NCBI GenBank assembly: GCA_023444055.1
Contig: JAEZRV010000008.1
Location: 93,658-157,657, forward strand
DNA from: Bacillota bacterium
GTDB taxonomy: Bacteria > Bacillota > Clostridia > Acetivibrionales > DSM-1351
Length of the DNA stretch: 64,000 bases
Reading direction: 5' to 3'
Part shown: piece after piece, positions 53,696-62,221 of the stretch
Numbering within the stretch: position 1 is the first letter of the stretch
Layout: each line of letters starts with the position of its first letter
Notes under the pieces: model-generated
Told to the model about the DNA's origin: nothing
Database searches by the model: none
What the model saw: the letters and a program-made list of their open reading frames with translations, nothing else
Position numbers and translations under genes: made by a program

Positions 53696-53713
53696 GTGGC
53701 AAAGCAGTGGCAA
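53696..53713. promoter_or_regulatory. Direct repeat GTGGCAA x2, candidate OmpR-type operator
   Basis: GTGGCAA occurs at 53696-53702 and 53707-53713, an 11-bp period, in the divergent region between the secreted-protein gene and the two-component genes. OmpR-family regulators bind direct repeats with 10-11 bp spacing. Confidence 0.45.
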
Positions 53714-53830
53714 ATTCGTTTTATATATCATTTATCTGAAGTATTCATGATAAGATTATGGTAAGGGTGATGAGGTTGAAAGAAATATAAAAACAAATAA
53801 AGGAGGTACCGAGCCCATGTCATTTCTTTC

Positions 53831-53850
53831 AGGGAAATGTACATTTCCCT
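53831..53850. promoter_or_regulatory. 20-bp perfect palindrome near the response-regulator start
   Basis: AGGGAAATGTACATTTCCCT is its own reverse complement. It lies 14 bp after an ATG that has a perfect AAGGAGG and 38 bp before the ATG at 53889. It could be an operator or an mRNA hairpin in the leader. Confidence 0.7.
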
Positions 53851-53888
53851 TGTGGTTCTTGTGTAGAATGTGGGACATGGACATAATA

Positions 53889-54596
53889 ATGAGTAAATTA
53901 ATTTACGTTGCAGATGATGAATTGAATATTAGAGAACTAATAAAATCGTTCATACTCAATGAAGGATATCAGGCTAAAACTTTTTCAAATGGAGACAGCC
54001 TATGTAGTGAGTTTGTTGATAAACCATCGGATTTAGTAGTTTTGGATATAATGATGCCAGGAACAGATGGGTTGTCCTTATGTGGGAAAATCAGGGCTAT
54101 TAGCAATATACCGATTATAATTGTATCTGCAAAAGATAGTGAAATTGATAGAATAACGGGTATCTCGATTGGCAGTGATGATTATTTAACCAAGCCTTTC
54201 TCTCCGATTGAGCTGATTGTTAGAATTAAAGCAATATTTAGAAGAATTGAAATGGAAAAGTCATCAGAGCAACAAAATGAAATTATCAGTTTTGCTGATT
54301 TGTCTGTAAATGTAAGCAAGAGAAGTGTACTTTGTAAAGGGAGACCCATGGATATTACTCCTACAGAATTACTTCTAACTACGTATCTTATTAGAAATAA
54401 GGATAAGGCTGTAAGCAGGGAAGAATTATTGAAAAATGTGTGGGAATTTGATTTTGATGCTGATACAAGAGCGACAGATGATGTAATTAAAAGACTAAGA
54501 AAGAAACTGATTGCTTGTAACAGTAAAGTGAAGATTGAGTCTGTATGGGGCTTTGGCTTCAAGGTGTCGGAGAGTGATTATAATGAAAAAGATTAA
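53889..54596 (+). CDS. OmpR/PhoB-family response regulator
   Basis: 235 aa in the conservative form beginning MSKLIYVADDE. The receiver has DD, phosphoacceptor Asp in LVVLDIMMPGTDG, Ser in VSAKD and Lys in LTKPFSP; the C-terminal winged helix (about 135-232) has VSREELLKNVWEF, TDDVIKRLRKKL and SVWGFGFKV. The best ribosome site (AAGGAGGT) fits instead an in-frame ATG at 53817, which would add a 24-residue, partly hydrophobic extension; the start is therefore unsettled. The histidine kinase gene overlaps its end by 14 bp. Confidence 0.88.
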   Translation: MSKLIYVADDELNIRELIKSFILNEGYQAKTFSNGDSLCSEFVDKPSDLVVLDIMMPGTDGLSLCGKIRAISNIPIIIVSAKDSEIDRITGISIGSDDYLTKPFSPIELIVRIKAIFRRIEMEKSSEQQNEIISFADLSVNVSKRSVLCKGRPMDITPTELLLTTYLIRNKDKAVSREELLKNVWEFDFDADTRATDDVIKRLRKKLIACNSKVKIESVWGFGFKVSESDYNEKD

Positions 54597-55971
54597 ATAC
54601 AAAATAGCTATACCTTATATGATAATTATTATAGCCATTCCTCTTTTAACTATGATTGTTTTCAATGTTATCATGCAATCCTATATATTAAAAACATCAA
54701 ATGAAGAGTTGAAAGATGCAATAGAAACAACAAACTATTTATTTAAGCAGCAGGTGAAAAATAATTCTATCCTTAATCAAAGTCAAGAGAAATTAGTCAC
54801 TTCTTTGTCAAAATTAAAAGCCACTTTGAAAACGTCAAAATTTATCACAAAAACAGAAATCGTTGTATTTAGTAAACAGGGTAAACTTATTTATCCTAAA
54901 TCAATTTCAGAGGACTCATTCTTAAATAATGCCCTAATTAATCAAGTAAGTACACTGGAATTTGGCAAAGGTAATACTACACAGCAAATAAAGGTCAATA
55001 ATAATAAATACCTTTTGGCAAAGCATTCTTCAAAACAATTATCATTTAAACTAATATATATATTATCTATGGATAATGTGAATGGTTTGATAAAAACTAT
55101 AAATATAATACTGATTAGCATTTTAACCATTGCCACATTGGTTAGCTTGTTAATATCTTTATTTATATCGAATAGTATTTCAAAGCCAATTAGAAAAATC
55201 AATAATATTGCAAATACAATAGGACATGGAGAGTTTGTAACTATTGAACCAATAACTTCATCAAAGGAAATGTTTGAGCTTTCTAACAGTATGAATTCCA
55301 TGTCTCAAAGTTTATACCAACTTGAAAATACTCAGAGAACTTTCTTACAAAATGCATCTCATGAACTTAGAACTCCACTTATGTCAGTGCAGGGATATGC
55401 AGAAGGTATAATGAAAGGGGTGTTTTCTGATGATGTACAGGCTGCTAAAATAATTTGTGAGGAAAGTAAGAGGTTAACTTCGTTGGTTGAACAGCTACTG
55501 GTACTGTCTAGAATAGAAAATAACACTTATAATGTAAATATGTGCAGGGCAAATTTAAACGATATTATGAAAGACTACCTTCAAAGGCTAAATGGGTTTG
55601 CAATAAAAAATGAAAAGCAACTAATTTTAAAAGAAGGAAATAATCAAATTCCAGTATGTGTTGATGATGAGCTATTATCGCAGGCAGTTGTAAATATAGC
55701 ATCAAATAGCATTAGATTTGCAAAAACCAAGGTTGATATAAACATTTATAGAGATAATATCAATGCATATATAAAGATTAGCGATGATGGATCTGGAATA
55801 GCTAAAGAGGACTTACCACATATCTTTGACAGATTTTATAAAGGAAAAGGTGGAAATTTTGGACTTGGCCTTTCCATAGCAAAGTCCTCAATTAATGCTA
55901 TCATGGGAAATATTACAGCATACAACACTGCTGTAGGAGCAGAATTTTTGATTAAGTTACCTATATCTTGA
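54583..55971 (+). CDS. Sensor histidine kinase
   Basis: 462 aa from the ATG after GGAGAG. A first membrane segment (about 8-30), an extracytoplasmic sensor region (31-168) and a second segment (169-195) are followed by HAMP (SISKPIRKINNIANTIG), HisKA with the phosphorylated His (NASHELRTPLMSVQGY) and HATPase_c (N-box NIASNSIRFA, G1 DDGSGIAKEDLPHIFDRFY, G2 GLGLSIAKS). Partner of the overlapping response regulator. The signal is unknown; the divergent secreted protein is a candidate target or ligand-side partner. Confidence 0.92.
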   Translation: MKKIKYKIAIPYMIIIIAIPLLTMIVFNVIMQSYILKTSNEELKDAIETTNYLFKQQVKNNSILNQSQEKLVTSLSKLKATLKTSKFITKTEIVVFSKQGKLIYPKSISEDSFLNNALINQVSTLEFGKGNTTQQIKVNNNKYLLAKHSSKQLSFKLIYILSMDNVNGLIKTINIILISILTIATLVSLLISLFISNSISKPIRKINNIANTIGHGEFVTIEPITSSKEMFELSNSMNSMSQSLYQLENTQRTFLQNASHELRTPLMSVQGYAEGIMKGVFSDDVQAAKIICEESKRLTSLVEQLLVLSRIENNTYNVNMCRANLNDIMKDYLQRLNGFAIKNEKQLILKEGNNQIPVCVDDELLSQAVVNIASNSIRFAKTKVDINIYRDNINAYIKISDDGSGIAKEDLPHIFDRFYKGKGGNFGLGLSIAKSSINAIMGNITAYNTAVGAEFLIKLPIS

Positions 55972-56140
55972 GAGATAGAACCTTTTTATCTATACCTAAA
56001 ACATATCTGTAACAGTTTTTGTTGTATTATACTTTTTACTACGTTATAATTTAAGTTGTTAATAGAAAAAATGGAAAATAGTAAATGCTAATATATTTCG
56101 AGAATAGCACTTGCATTAAATAAATAGGAGGATATATATA

Positions 56141-57418
56141 ATGGCCGTAAGAGTAGTAGTTGGAACTCAATGGGGTGATGAGGGAAAGGGCAAGTATATT
56201 GATATGCTTGCTGAAAAATCTGATTTTATTGTGAGGTTTTCTGGAGGGAATAATGCTGGACATACTATTGTTGCAAATGGTGCTAAGTATGCGTTGCATC
56301 TGATTCCATCAGGTATACTTCATACTGATAGGACTTGTATTATTGGAAATGGTGTTGTTGTTGATCCTGCAGTTTTGCTTAAAGAAATCAAGGATTTAAA
56401 TGATAGAGGAGTAACAACAGATCACCTTTTAATAAGTGATAGAGCTCATGTTATAATGCCTTATCATATTGGACTAGATGAACTCCAAGAGAATTTTAGG
56501 TCTGAGGGAAATAAAATCGGAACAACAAAAAGAGGAATAGGCCCCTGCTATGCAGACAAGATTGAACGTTCTGGAATAAGAATGTGCGATTTAATGGAAA
56601 AAGACGAATTTGTAAAAAAAGTTAAGTTAAATCTTGAACTTAAAAATCTGATAATAGAAAAAGTATATGGTGGAAAACCATATGATGCTCAAAGCATTAT
56701 TGATGAGTACTTAGGCTATGCAGAACAGATTAGAAAATATGTTACTGATACAACTAGCATTTTAGCTGATGCAATAGACCAAGGAAAGGATATACTTTTT
56801 GAAGGTGCACAGGCTAATTTCTTGGATGTTGATTTTGGAACATACCCATATGTAACATCTTCAAATCCAATATCAGGCGGAGTATGTACTGGTTCAGGAA
56901 TTGGACCAGTGTATATAAATGAGGTTTATGGTATTCTTAAGGCGTACACATCAAGAGTTGGAGCTGGTCCATTTCCTACTGAGCAAGATAATGAAATAGG
57001 TGATTCTATCAGGGAACTGGGTTGGGAATATGGTACAACTACAGGAAGACCAAGAAGATGTGGCTGGCTAGATACAGTTATGATAAAATATGCTGCAAAA
57101 GTAAATGGATTAACTGCTCTTGCTATAAACCACGTAGATACCATTGGAAAGCTAAATGAGATAAAACTATGCGTTGGCTATAAAAAAGATGGGGAAACCA
57201 CAAAAATCTTCCCAGCAAGCCTAAATGAGCTTGCAAAGTGTGAACCAGTTTATGAAGTGTTTGAACCATGGCAAGAAGATATTTCTAATGTCAAATCCTT
57301 CGACGAGCTACCTCAAAATGCTAAAAAGTACCTTAATAGAATTGAGGAACTTGTAGGAGTTAAGATTGGTTTAATAGGTGTAGGAAAAGACAGAGAGCAG
57401 ATTATTAAGAAGGACTAG
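56141..57418 (+). CDS. purA: Adenylosuccinate synthetase
   Basis: 425 aa GTP-dependent enzyme joining IMP and aspartate on the way to AMP. The N-terminal GTP site is GTQWGDEGKGKYIDMLAE. Further signatures are SGGNNAGHTIV, GTTKRGIGPCYADK, FEGAQANFLDVDFGTYPYVTSSNP and TTTGRPRRCGWLD. The RBS is AGGAGG. Monocistronic as far as visible; no purine riboswitch is recognised in the 169-bp leader. Confidence 0.97.
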   Translation: MAVRVVVGTQWGDEGKGKYIDMLAEKSDFIVRFSGGNNAGHTIVANGAKYALHLIPSGILHTDRTCIIGNGVVVDPAVLLKEIKDLNDRGVTTDHLLISDRAHVIMPYHIGLDELQENFRSEGNKIGTTKRGIGPCYADKIERSGIRMCDLMEKDEFVKKVKLNLELKNLIIEKVYGGKPYDAQSIIDEYLGYAEQIRKYVTDTTSILADAIDQGKDILFEGAQANFLDVDFGTYPYVTSSNPISGGVCTGSGIGPVYINEVYGILKAYTSRVGAGPFPTEQDNEIGDSIRELGWEYGTTTGRPRRCGWLDTVMIKYAAKVNGLTALAINHVDTIGKLNEIKLCVGYKKDGETTKIFPASLNELAKCEPVYEVFEPWQEDISNVKSFDELPQNAKKYLNRIEELVGVKIGLIGVGKDREQIIKKD

Positions 57419-57601
57419 TCTGAAGGAGTCTTTGTTTTACATAAAAACAGTAAATCTTATTTGAATAATTGTTTGTAAAATAAAGAGTTCGTAAATGGTA
57501 AGTTATGATACTATAAACTGTAAAATCTGGGGGATTCACGTACTGGATTTTACAGTTTATTACATTAAAATATAATATTAAAAATATTTTTATAAAAAGT
57601 G

Positions 57602-57630
57602 TTGACAAATGTGTAGTTATTAAGTATCAT
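57602..57630 (+). promoter_or_regulatory. Promoter of tRNA-Lys
   Basis: TTGACA, 17-nt spacer, TATCAT, about 33 bp before the mature tRNA. The 57419-57601 region before it contains an inverted repeat (AAACTGTAAAATC...GATTTTACAGTTT, 57513-57559) that is the likely purA terminator. Confidence 0.8.
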
Positions 57631-57662
57631 TTATACCTGTGGTCGGAAACACCACGAATTAT

Positions 57663-57738
57663 GACCCATTAGCTCAGTTGGCAGAGCACTTGACTTTTAA
57701 TCAAGGTGTCCGCAGTTCGAATCTGCGATGGGTCACCA
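57663..57738 (+). tRNA. tRNA-Lys (anticodon TTT)
   Basis: 76 nt with encoded CCA. Acceptor GACCCAT/ATGGGTC, anticodon loop CTTTTAA, T-loop TTCGAAT. Standard cloverleaf. Confidence 0.97.
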
Positions 57739-57805
57739 TATCTTTTTTAAATATTTGGTTGTTTCAATTATGAAGATAACTATTGATAAAAAGGATAAAA
57801 AAAGC

Positions 57806-57834
57806 TTGACAAAGTAAGTAACTCTAAGTACAAT
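57806..57834 (+). promoter_or_regulatory. Promoter of tRNA-Glu/tRNA-Asp
   Basis: TTGACA, 17-nt spacer, TACAAT, about 43 bp before tRNA-Glu. Confidence 0.8.
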
Positions 57835-57876
57835 ATACTTTGTCAGTCAGCGAAAGTTAGACGATGTTTTAAGTAA

Positions 57877-57951
57877 GGCCCATTGGTCAAGCGGTTAAGA
57901 CACCGCCCTTTCACGGCGATAACAGGGGTTCGATTCCCCTATGGGTCACCA
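57877..57951 (+). tRNA. tRNA-Glu (anticodon TTC)
   Basis: 75 nt with encoded CCA. Acceptor GGCCCAT/ATGGGTC (one G-U pair), anticodon loop CTTTCAC, T-loop TTCGATT. Confidence 0.97.
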
Positions 57952-57963
57952 TTATTTTTAAAT

Positions 57964-58040
57964 GGCCCGGTAGTTCAGTTGGTTAGAATGCCAGCCTGTC
58001 ACGCTGGAGGTCGACGGTTCGAGCCCGTTCCGGGTCGCCA
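57964..58040 (+). tRNA. tRNA-Asp (anticodon GTC)
   Basis: 77 nt with encoded CCA. Acceptor GGCCCGG/CCGGGTC, anticodon loop CTGTCAC, T-loop TTCGAGC. Twelve bp from tRNA-Glu, one transcript. Confidence 0.97.
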
Positions 58041-58077
58041 TTTGAAATTATTATGGCTGATGTGAATCAGCAAAGAG

Positions 58078-58113
58078 AAGTCCTTTTGGAGAAAATCCTT
58101 AAGGACTTTTTTT
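58078..58113 (+). terminator. Terminator after tRNA-Asp
   Basis: AAGTCCTT and AAGGACTT pair, followed by seven T. No gene is seen between here and the promoter at 58477. Confidence 0.85.
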
Positions 58114-58476
58114 ATGAAGCAATAACATATTTGCTATGTGTGAGCATGACTTCTACTTTTCCATAGTATATTTAGACGTAATGCCTGCTATTTTAATCAA
58201 CTGCACATTTCTTGCCCGTCTTTCAGCGGCATATTATATTAAATATAGAAAAAGTTCCTATAATGTGAAAGCAAAGGATTAATTGAATGTGTAGACTTAA
58301 AATAATGTTGGACAAAAGGTGAAGGTACTAGTACAAGATAGTGATCACAATGCTGATAATCCAGTTGAAAGTAATATAAATATCTGGTTGCATTGATTAA
58401 AACTTGATTAAAAAATGCGTGTTAAATAAGCTAAAACTGTGGGTGACAAAAAAGTTAAAAAACTTTAAAAAATGTG

Positions 58477-58505
58477 TTGACATATAAAAACTTCGATGGT
58501 ATACT
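58477..58505 (+). promoter_or_regulatory. Promoter of tRNA-Thr/tRNA-Tyr
   Basis: TTGACA, 17-nt spacer, TATACT, about 64 bp before tRNA-Thr. Confidence 0.8.
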
Positions 58506-58568
58506 AATTCAAGTCGGAGGGCAAATGACTTGTTCAAAGACACTGAATAGTTTATATTCAGCATATGT

Positions 58569-58644
58569 GCTGGTGTAGCTCAGCAGGTAGAGCAGCTGAC
58601 TTGTAATCAGCAGGTCGGGGGTTCGATTCCGTCCGCCAGCTCCA
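58569..58644 (+). tRNA. tRNA-Thr (anticodon TGT)
   Basis: 76 nt with encoded CCA. Acceptor GCTGGTG/CGCCAGC (with a G-U-type pair near the base), anticodon loop CTTGTAA, T-loop TTCGATT. Confidence 0.95.
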
Positions 58645-58647
58645 TAT

Positions 58648-58732
58648 GGAAGGGTTCCCGAGTGGCCAAAGGGGGCAGACTGTAAATCTGTTGCGTCTCG
58701 CTTCGATGGTTCGAATCCATCTCCTTCCACCA
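58648..58732 (+). tRNA. tRNA-Tyr (anticodon GTA)
   Basis: 85 nt with encoded CCA and the long variable arm expected of bacterial tRNA-Tyr. Anticodon loop CTGTAAA, acceptor GGAAGGG/CTCCTTCC. Three bp from tRNA-Thr. Confidence 0.96.
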
Positions 58733-58735
58733 AAA

Positions 58736-58785
58736 AAAGCCTTGTGCATTTGCGTTATGCAGTGTGCAGGGTTTTATTTTTTTTA
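58736..58785 (+). terminator. Terminator after tRNA-Tyr
   Basis: An imperfect stem (GCCTTGTGCA with TGTGCAGGG) is followed by TTTTATTTTTTTT. Confidence 0.7.
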
Positions 58786-58844
58786 GAGCTATGTCAATAG
58801 TTGTGGTAGAATTCTAGCTGAAAAATATATTTTACAATAATAAA

Positions 58845-58893
58845 AAATGCGATTGAAATTCTTTAGAATATCTTAAGGAATTCAATCGCATTT
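58845..58893 (-). terminator. Terminator of the mannosyltransferase gene
   Basis: AAATGCGATTGAAATTC and GAATTCAATCGCATTT pair with one unpaired base, about 55 bp past the stop on the minus strand, with an A-run on the plus strand giving the U-tract. Confidence 0.8.
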
Positions 58894-58946
58894 ATAAACG
58901 GATTTATTCAAATTAATATTTATAGAAGAAAAGCCTACCTAAAATA

Positions 58947-60941
58947 TTAATATCTAAAGCTCCAGCCAGGAAACCATTGTAGGAAACTAGCATACCATCT
59001 TGGTACAACCACCCCAGATAGAATTGGATAGAACATTATAAACAATAGAGCAGTTAGGATAAGATAAACGTATACCGTTCTTTTTGCACTTTTACCACCA
59101 TACTCTGAGAAAATTTTTAAAAGATAAACCATAATAATTATTATAAAAGGTATAGCAGAGAAATAATGGTATATAAAAGTCATTCTGCGTACAACCATCC
59201 AGGGAATGTACTGAAATAGTGCACCGAAAATAGGTACTACCATGTATTTGTCTTTTCGTTTAATTGCGAAAATGATTCCAGCAACAAGCGCAGGGATACT
59301 GAACCACCAAATTAATGGATTACCCATACATACAATGCTAGAGGTGAGATTTTCTGCTGCCAGTGCTTTTGAACCAGAAAACCAAATGGGCTGTGCCATA
59401 ATAGGCCATGCCCACCATGGAGATGAGTAAGAGTGCTTTACGTTTAGCTCATTATGAAAGGTATACATGTGAACTTGATTATTATAGAATTCCTTGATTC
59501 CGTTGCCTGGAACCTGAATTATTGATGTATATGATGCGAAATAAATGATAGAGGGAATAATAAGAAAAAACAGTAAGCAAGCTATTGCTGTTTTGATGAA
59601 ATATTTACTCCAAAACTTAATAAAGAGATCTGATGAAAGACCAGATTTTTTATAAGCAATATAATAGGATACATCTTCAATTTTAGCGATAACAAATATA
59701 AGGAATATGCCTACAGCAGCATACATCGCAATCCACTTAGTTGCAATTCCAATTCCAAAGGTTAGGCCACATAAAAAGAGTGGTAAAAGTGATTTTTTAT
59801 AACCCATTTTATATGATCGCTTTACAAAATAGTCATATATATAATAGTACATTAAAATTACAAAGAAAGTCACGTAAACATCAATAGTTGATATCCTTGT
59901 TTGAACGAAATGCATAAAATCAAACATCATCAAAAATGCTGTACAAAAGGCATAAAATCTCTTTTTGAATATTTTGAGACCCAAAAGGTACATGAGTGGT
60001 ATCATTGCTACTCCAAAAAGTGTCCCAATAATTCTCCAGCCAAAAGGATTTACACCAAAAATTAGCATGCCAATCATGACAAAGTACTTGCCGAGAGGAG
60101 GATGTGTGCGCTCAAAAGGATTTACTTTATTTATAAAATCAAGAGCAGTTCTTGGATAGAATACTTCATCAAAATATGTGCTTGTGCCAGATGGGGTGTA
60201 AAAATCTACTTTTTCTTGCTCGTCTATGAGATTAGCTATATTGTAAGTTGTTCCATCAGGACTTTCAATTGGAATAACATTAGGATTCTCATATGAGGAA
60301 GTTATGCTTTTTACAGTAAGAGGAGTGGTAAAACCCTTTTTAAATATAGCTACTTCATTAATCGTAGCACCTGGGCCATTTGGTACTATTTTAATTTTGC
60401 TTGTTTTAAATTCTTTTGTAGACACTTTCCAAGAATAAAATCCTGTTTTGTCAATGGTTTCAGATTCAATGTAATTGTCATAATCGTTTAAATACTTTAT
60501 TTGGAACTTTGTTCCATCATATTTTTCAATATTATAGCCTTGGTAAAGCATTACTTTTGATACTTCAAATTTTTTACCTAAATCAATTATAACGCCGTCA
60601 TCTTTACCTGATGGTGCCCACCCTGTTTCGGGAACACTAAATCCACCTAAATTATAAATAGCAGGTATAGCATAAATAATGGTCATTACAAGCATTATAA
60701 TGAAATCTTTTTTTGTTAGTTTAAATAATGACTTAGTTTCCCTTTGGGTATCAAGTAAGCCGTATTCTGTAATTATTAAATTTCCTTTTTGTATATTTCT
60801 AATCCGAATATAGCCCCAAATCCCTATTATAGATAGAGATAGAATAATAATAATTAACATCATTGTCGCAAATCCAGGCATTTTTATATTAGAAACATAA
60901 TTCCAAATATTAGTACAAATTTTTAAAAAATTATCCCCCAA
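58947..60941 (-). CDS. PMT-family protein O-mannosyltransferase with discoidin-like insert
   Basis: 664 aa, TTG start with AGGAGGAAAAACC spacing. A first membrane helix (about 22-44) and a cytoplasmic stretch precede a second helix. Residues about 97-205 are non-membrane and read like an F5/8 type C (discoidin) beta-sandwich (GWAPSGKDDGVIIDLGKKFEVSKVMLYQG). A multi-helix GT39 (PMT) core follows, with the characteristic HPPLGKYF loop after RTALDFINKVNPFERT, and the MIR-free loop PWWAWPIMAQPIWF. It would transfer mannose from polyprenyl phosphate to proteins on the outer face of the membrane. The extracytoplasmic lectin-like insert is unusual. Target proteins are unknown. Confidence 0.82.
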   Translation of the reverse strand: MGDNFLKICTNIWNYVSNIKMPGFATMMLIIIILSLSIIGIWGYIRIRNIQKGNLIITEYGLLDTQRETKSLFKLTKKDFIIMLVMTIIYAIPAIYNLGGFSVPETGWAPSGKDDGVIIDLGKKFEVSKVMLYQGYNIEKYDGTKFQIKYLNDYDNYIESETIDKTGFYSWKVSTKEFKTSKIKIVPNGPGATINEVAIFKKGFTTPLTVKSITSSYENPNVIPIESPDGTTYNIANLIDEQEKVDFYTPSGTSTYFDEVFYPRTALDFINKVNPFERTHPPLGKYFVMIGMLIFGVNPFGWRIIGTLFGVAMIPLMYLLGLKIFKKRFYAFCTAFLMMFDFMHFVQTRISTIDVYVTFFVILMYYYIYDYFVKRSYKMGYKKSLLPLFLCGLTFGIGIATKWIAMYAAVGIFLIFVIAKIEDVSYYIAYKKSGLSSDLFIKFWSKYFIKTAIACLLFFLIIPSIIYFASYTSIIQVPGNGIKEFYNNQVHMYTFHNELNVKHSYSSPWWAWPIMAQPIWFSGSKALAAENLTSSIVCMGNPLIWWFSIPALVAGIIFAIKRKDKYMVVPIFGALFQYIPWMVVRRMTFIYHYFSAIPFIIIIMVYLLKIFSEYGGKSAKRTVYVYLILTALLFIMFYPILSGVVVPRWYASFLQWFPGWSFRY

Positions 60942-61446
60942 GGTTTTTCCTCCTAATAAATATCAAAAAGTTTTATATTAATTATAATATAGTGTGAATC
61001 CTAATACAAATATATAATCCAATTAATGTAAACCTGACTATATATATGTTAGGCATTTTAAATTGTAAAACTAACATGTTGTGTTATAATTATGAGCAAA
61101 GTCATTAATTTTGATGATGCTGTAATAGGTATATTTTATTTATATAAAATTAACTGTTTTTGCCTAAAATATAGAGGGATTATATTTAAAAAATACAGCA
61201 AAGCAGTTGTTAAAAGGTAGCGGATCTATACAATAGTATTATCACTTTTTATCCAGAAGTGAGCGTGGAAATGAAGAAACATTAAAAATTAAAATCAATA
61301 AATGATGTCAGAATTTTATTGGGGTTTTTTGACTAAAGAGCTCGGGGCTTAGTTGAAGTAATGTGGATATAAAATGTTATATGTGTTGCGCCGCTCCACG
61401 AAGGTTTTGTTAGAAAATTATGCCCAAAGTGGGCATGGAGGTTATT
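60942..61446. other. 505-bp intergenic stretch before the uracil-DNA glycosylase gene
   Basis: TTGTAA (61063) and TATAAT (61085-61090) with 16-nt spacing form a plausible plus-strand promoter. A 42-codon frame from ATG 61092 has no ribosome site and is not supported. The last 27 bases are the palindromic leader motif. Nothing else is recognised. Confidence 0.4.
61420..61446 (+). promoter_or_regulatory. Recurrent palindromic leader/RBS motif before udg (best copy)
   Basis: ATGCCCA and TGGGCAT form a perfect 7-bp inverted repeat around AAG, followed two bases later by GGAGG and then the ATG at 61447. It is the most symmetrical of the five copies. Confidence 0.7.
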
Positions 61447-62001
61447 ATGTTGACGTGGGAACAACTGATTTTGGCATGCAAGGGCTGTCAATTATGTGAA
61501 CTTGGAAATCTGAGAACTAATATAGTTATTGGCAGAGGAAATACAAAATCACAAGTAATGTTTATTGGTGAAGGGCCTGGAGAACAGGAGGATTTGAAGG
61601 GTGAACCTTTTGTTGGAGCAGCTGGACAACTTCTGGATGTTCTATTAGAAGCATTAATGTTTAAACCTGATGATTATTATATTGCAAATATAGTTAAATG
61701 TAGGCCACCAAACAATAGAGTTCCTAATGACCAAGAAGCTGAAAAGTGTTTGCCATATTTAAGAAATCAAGTAGCTTTGATAAGACCTCGTATAATAGTG
61801 TGTCTTGGAAGTACTGCAGCAAGGTATGTAATATCAAAAGATATTAAAATAACTCAAATAAGAGGACAGTGGCATGAGCAAAAAGGTTGTTGGATAATGC
61901 CTACCTTTCACCCAGCAGCTCTACTAAGAGACTCTACTAAAAAGGCATTGCTTTTTAAGGATATAAAAGCGGTAAAGGAAAAAATGGCTCAAATTCTGTA
62001 A
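61447..62001 (+). CDS. Uracil-DNA glycosylase, family 4 (Fe-S)
   Basis: 184 aa from the ATG after GGAGG; a longer frame would translate the leader palindrome. Removes uracil from DNA. Cluster cysteines: CKGCQLC at the N-terminus, then CRPPNNRVPNDQEAEKC. Motif A is GEGPGEQEDLKGEPFVGAAGQLLD and motif B HPAALLRD. Length and cysteines are typical of family 4. A second, Fe-S-less relative follows at 62222. Confidence 0.93.
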   Translation: MLTWEQLILACKGCQLCELGNLRTNIVIGRGNTKSQVMFIGEGPGEQEDLKGEPFVGAAGQLLDVLLEALMFKPDDYYIANIVKCRPPNNRVPNDQEAEKCLPYLRNQVALIRPRIIVCLGSTAARYVISKDIKITQIRGQWHEQKGCWIMPTFHPAALLRDSTKKALLFKDIKAVKEKMAQIL

Positions 62002-62221
62002 AGACAAGAGTAATTATCTTTCTAAAGTGTTTCTTTAGTTACTACTAATATGGGTAAACACTTTCTTATAATGCGGCATTTATTTCGCTAAAGTGTTTTT
62101 TTAATTTCATGTACCATTTAGACTTCTAGGAAACTTCAGTCTCATAGCCAAACTATTAGCACTAGCCGATAGAAATTGATTTCATTATTGAAATACAACA
62201 TAATGTGGAGGTTGAGTGAGA

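Noticed and set aside
57883..58065. 60-aa reading frame across tRNA-Glu and tRNA-Asp
   Set aside because: It is a translation of the two tRNA genes and has no ribosome-binding site.
58509..58749. Two overlapping minus-strand frames with GDGFEPSKRDATDLQSAPFG-type sequence
   Set aside because: They are antisense translations of tRNA-Thr and tRNA-Tyr, a common misannotation.
61092..61220. 42-codon frame starting MSKVINFDDAVIG
   Set aside because: No ribosome-binding site and no recognisable homology; it lies just after a possible promoter and is probably chance.
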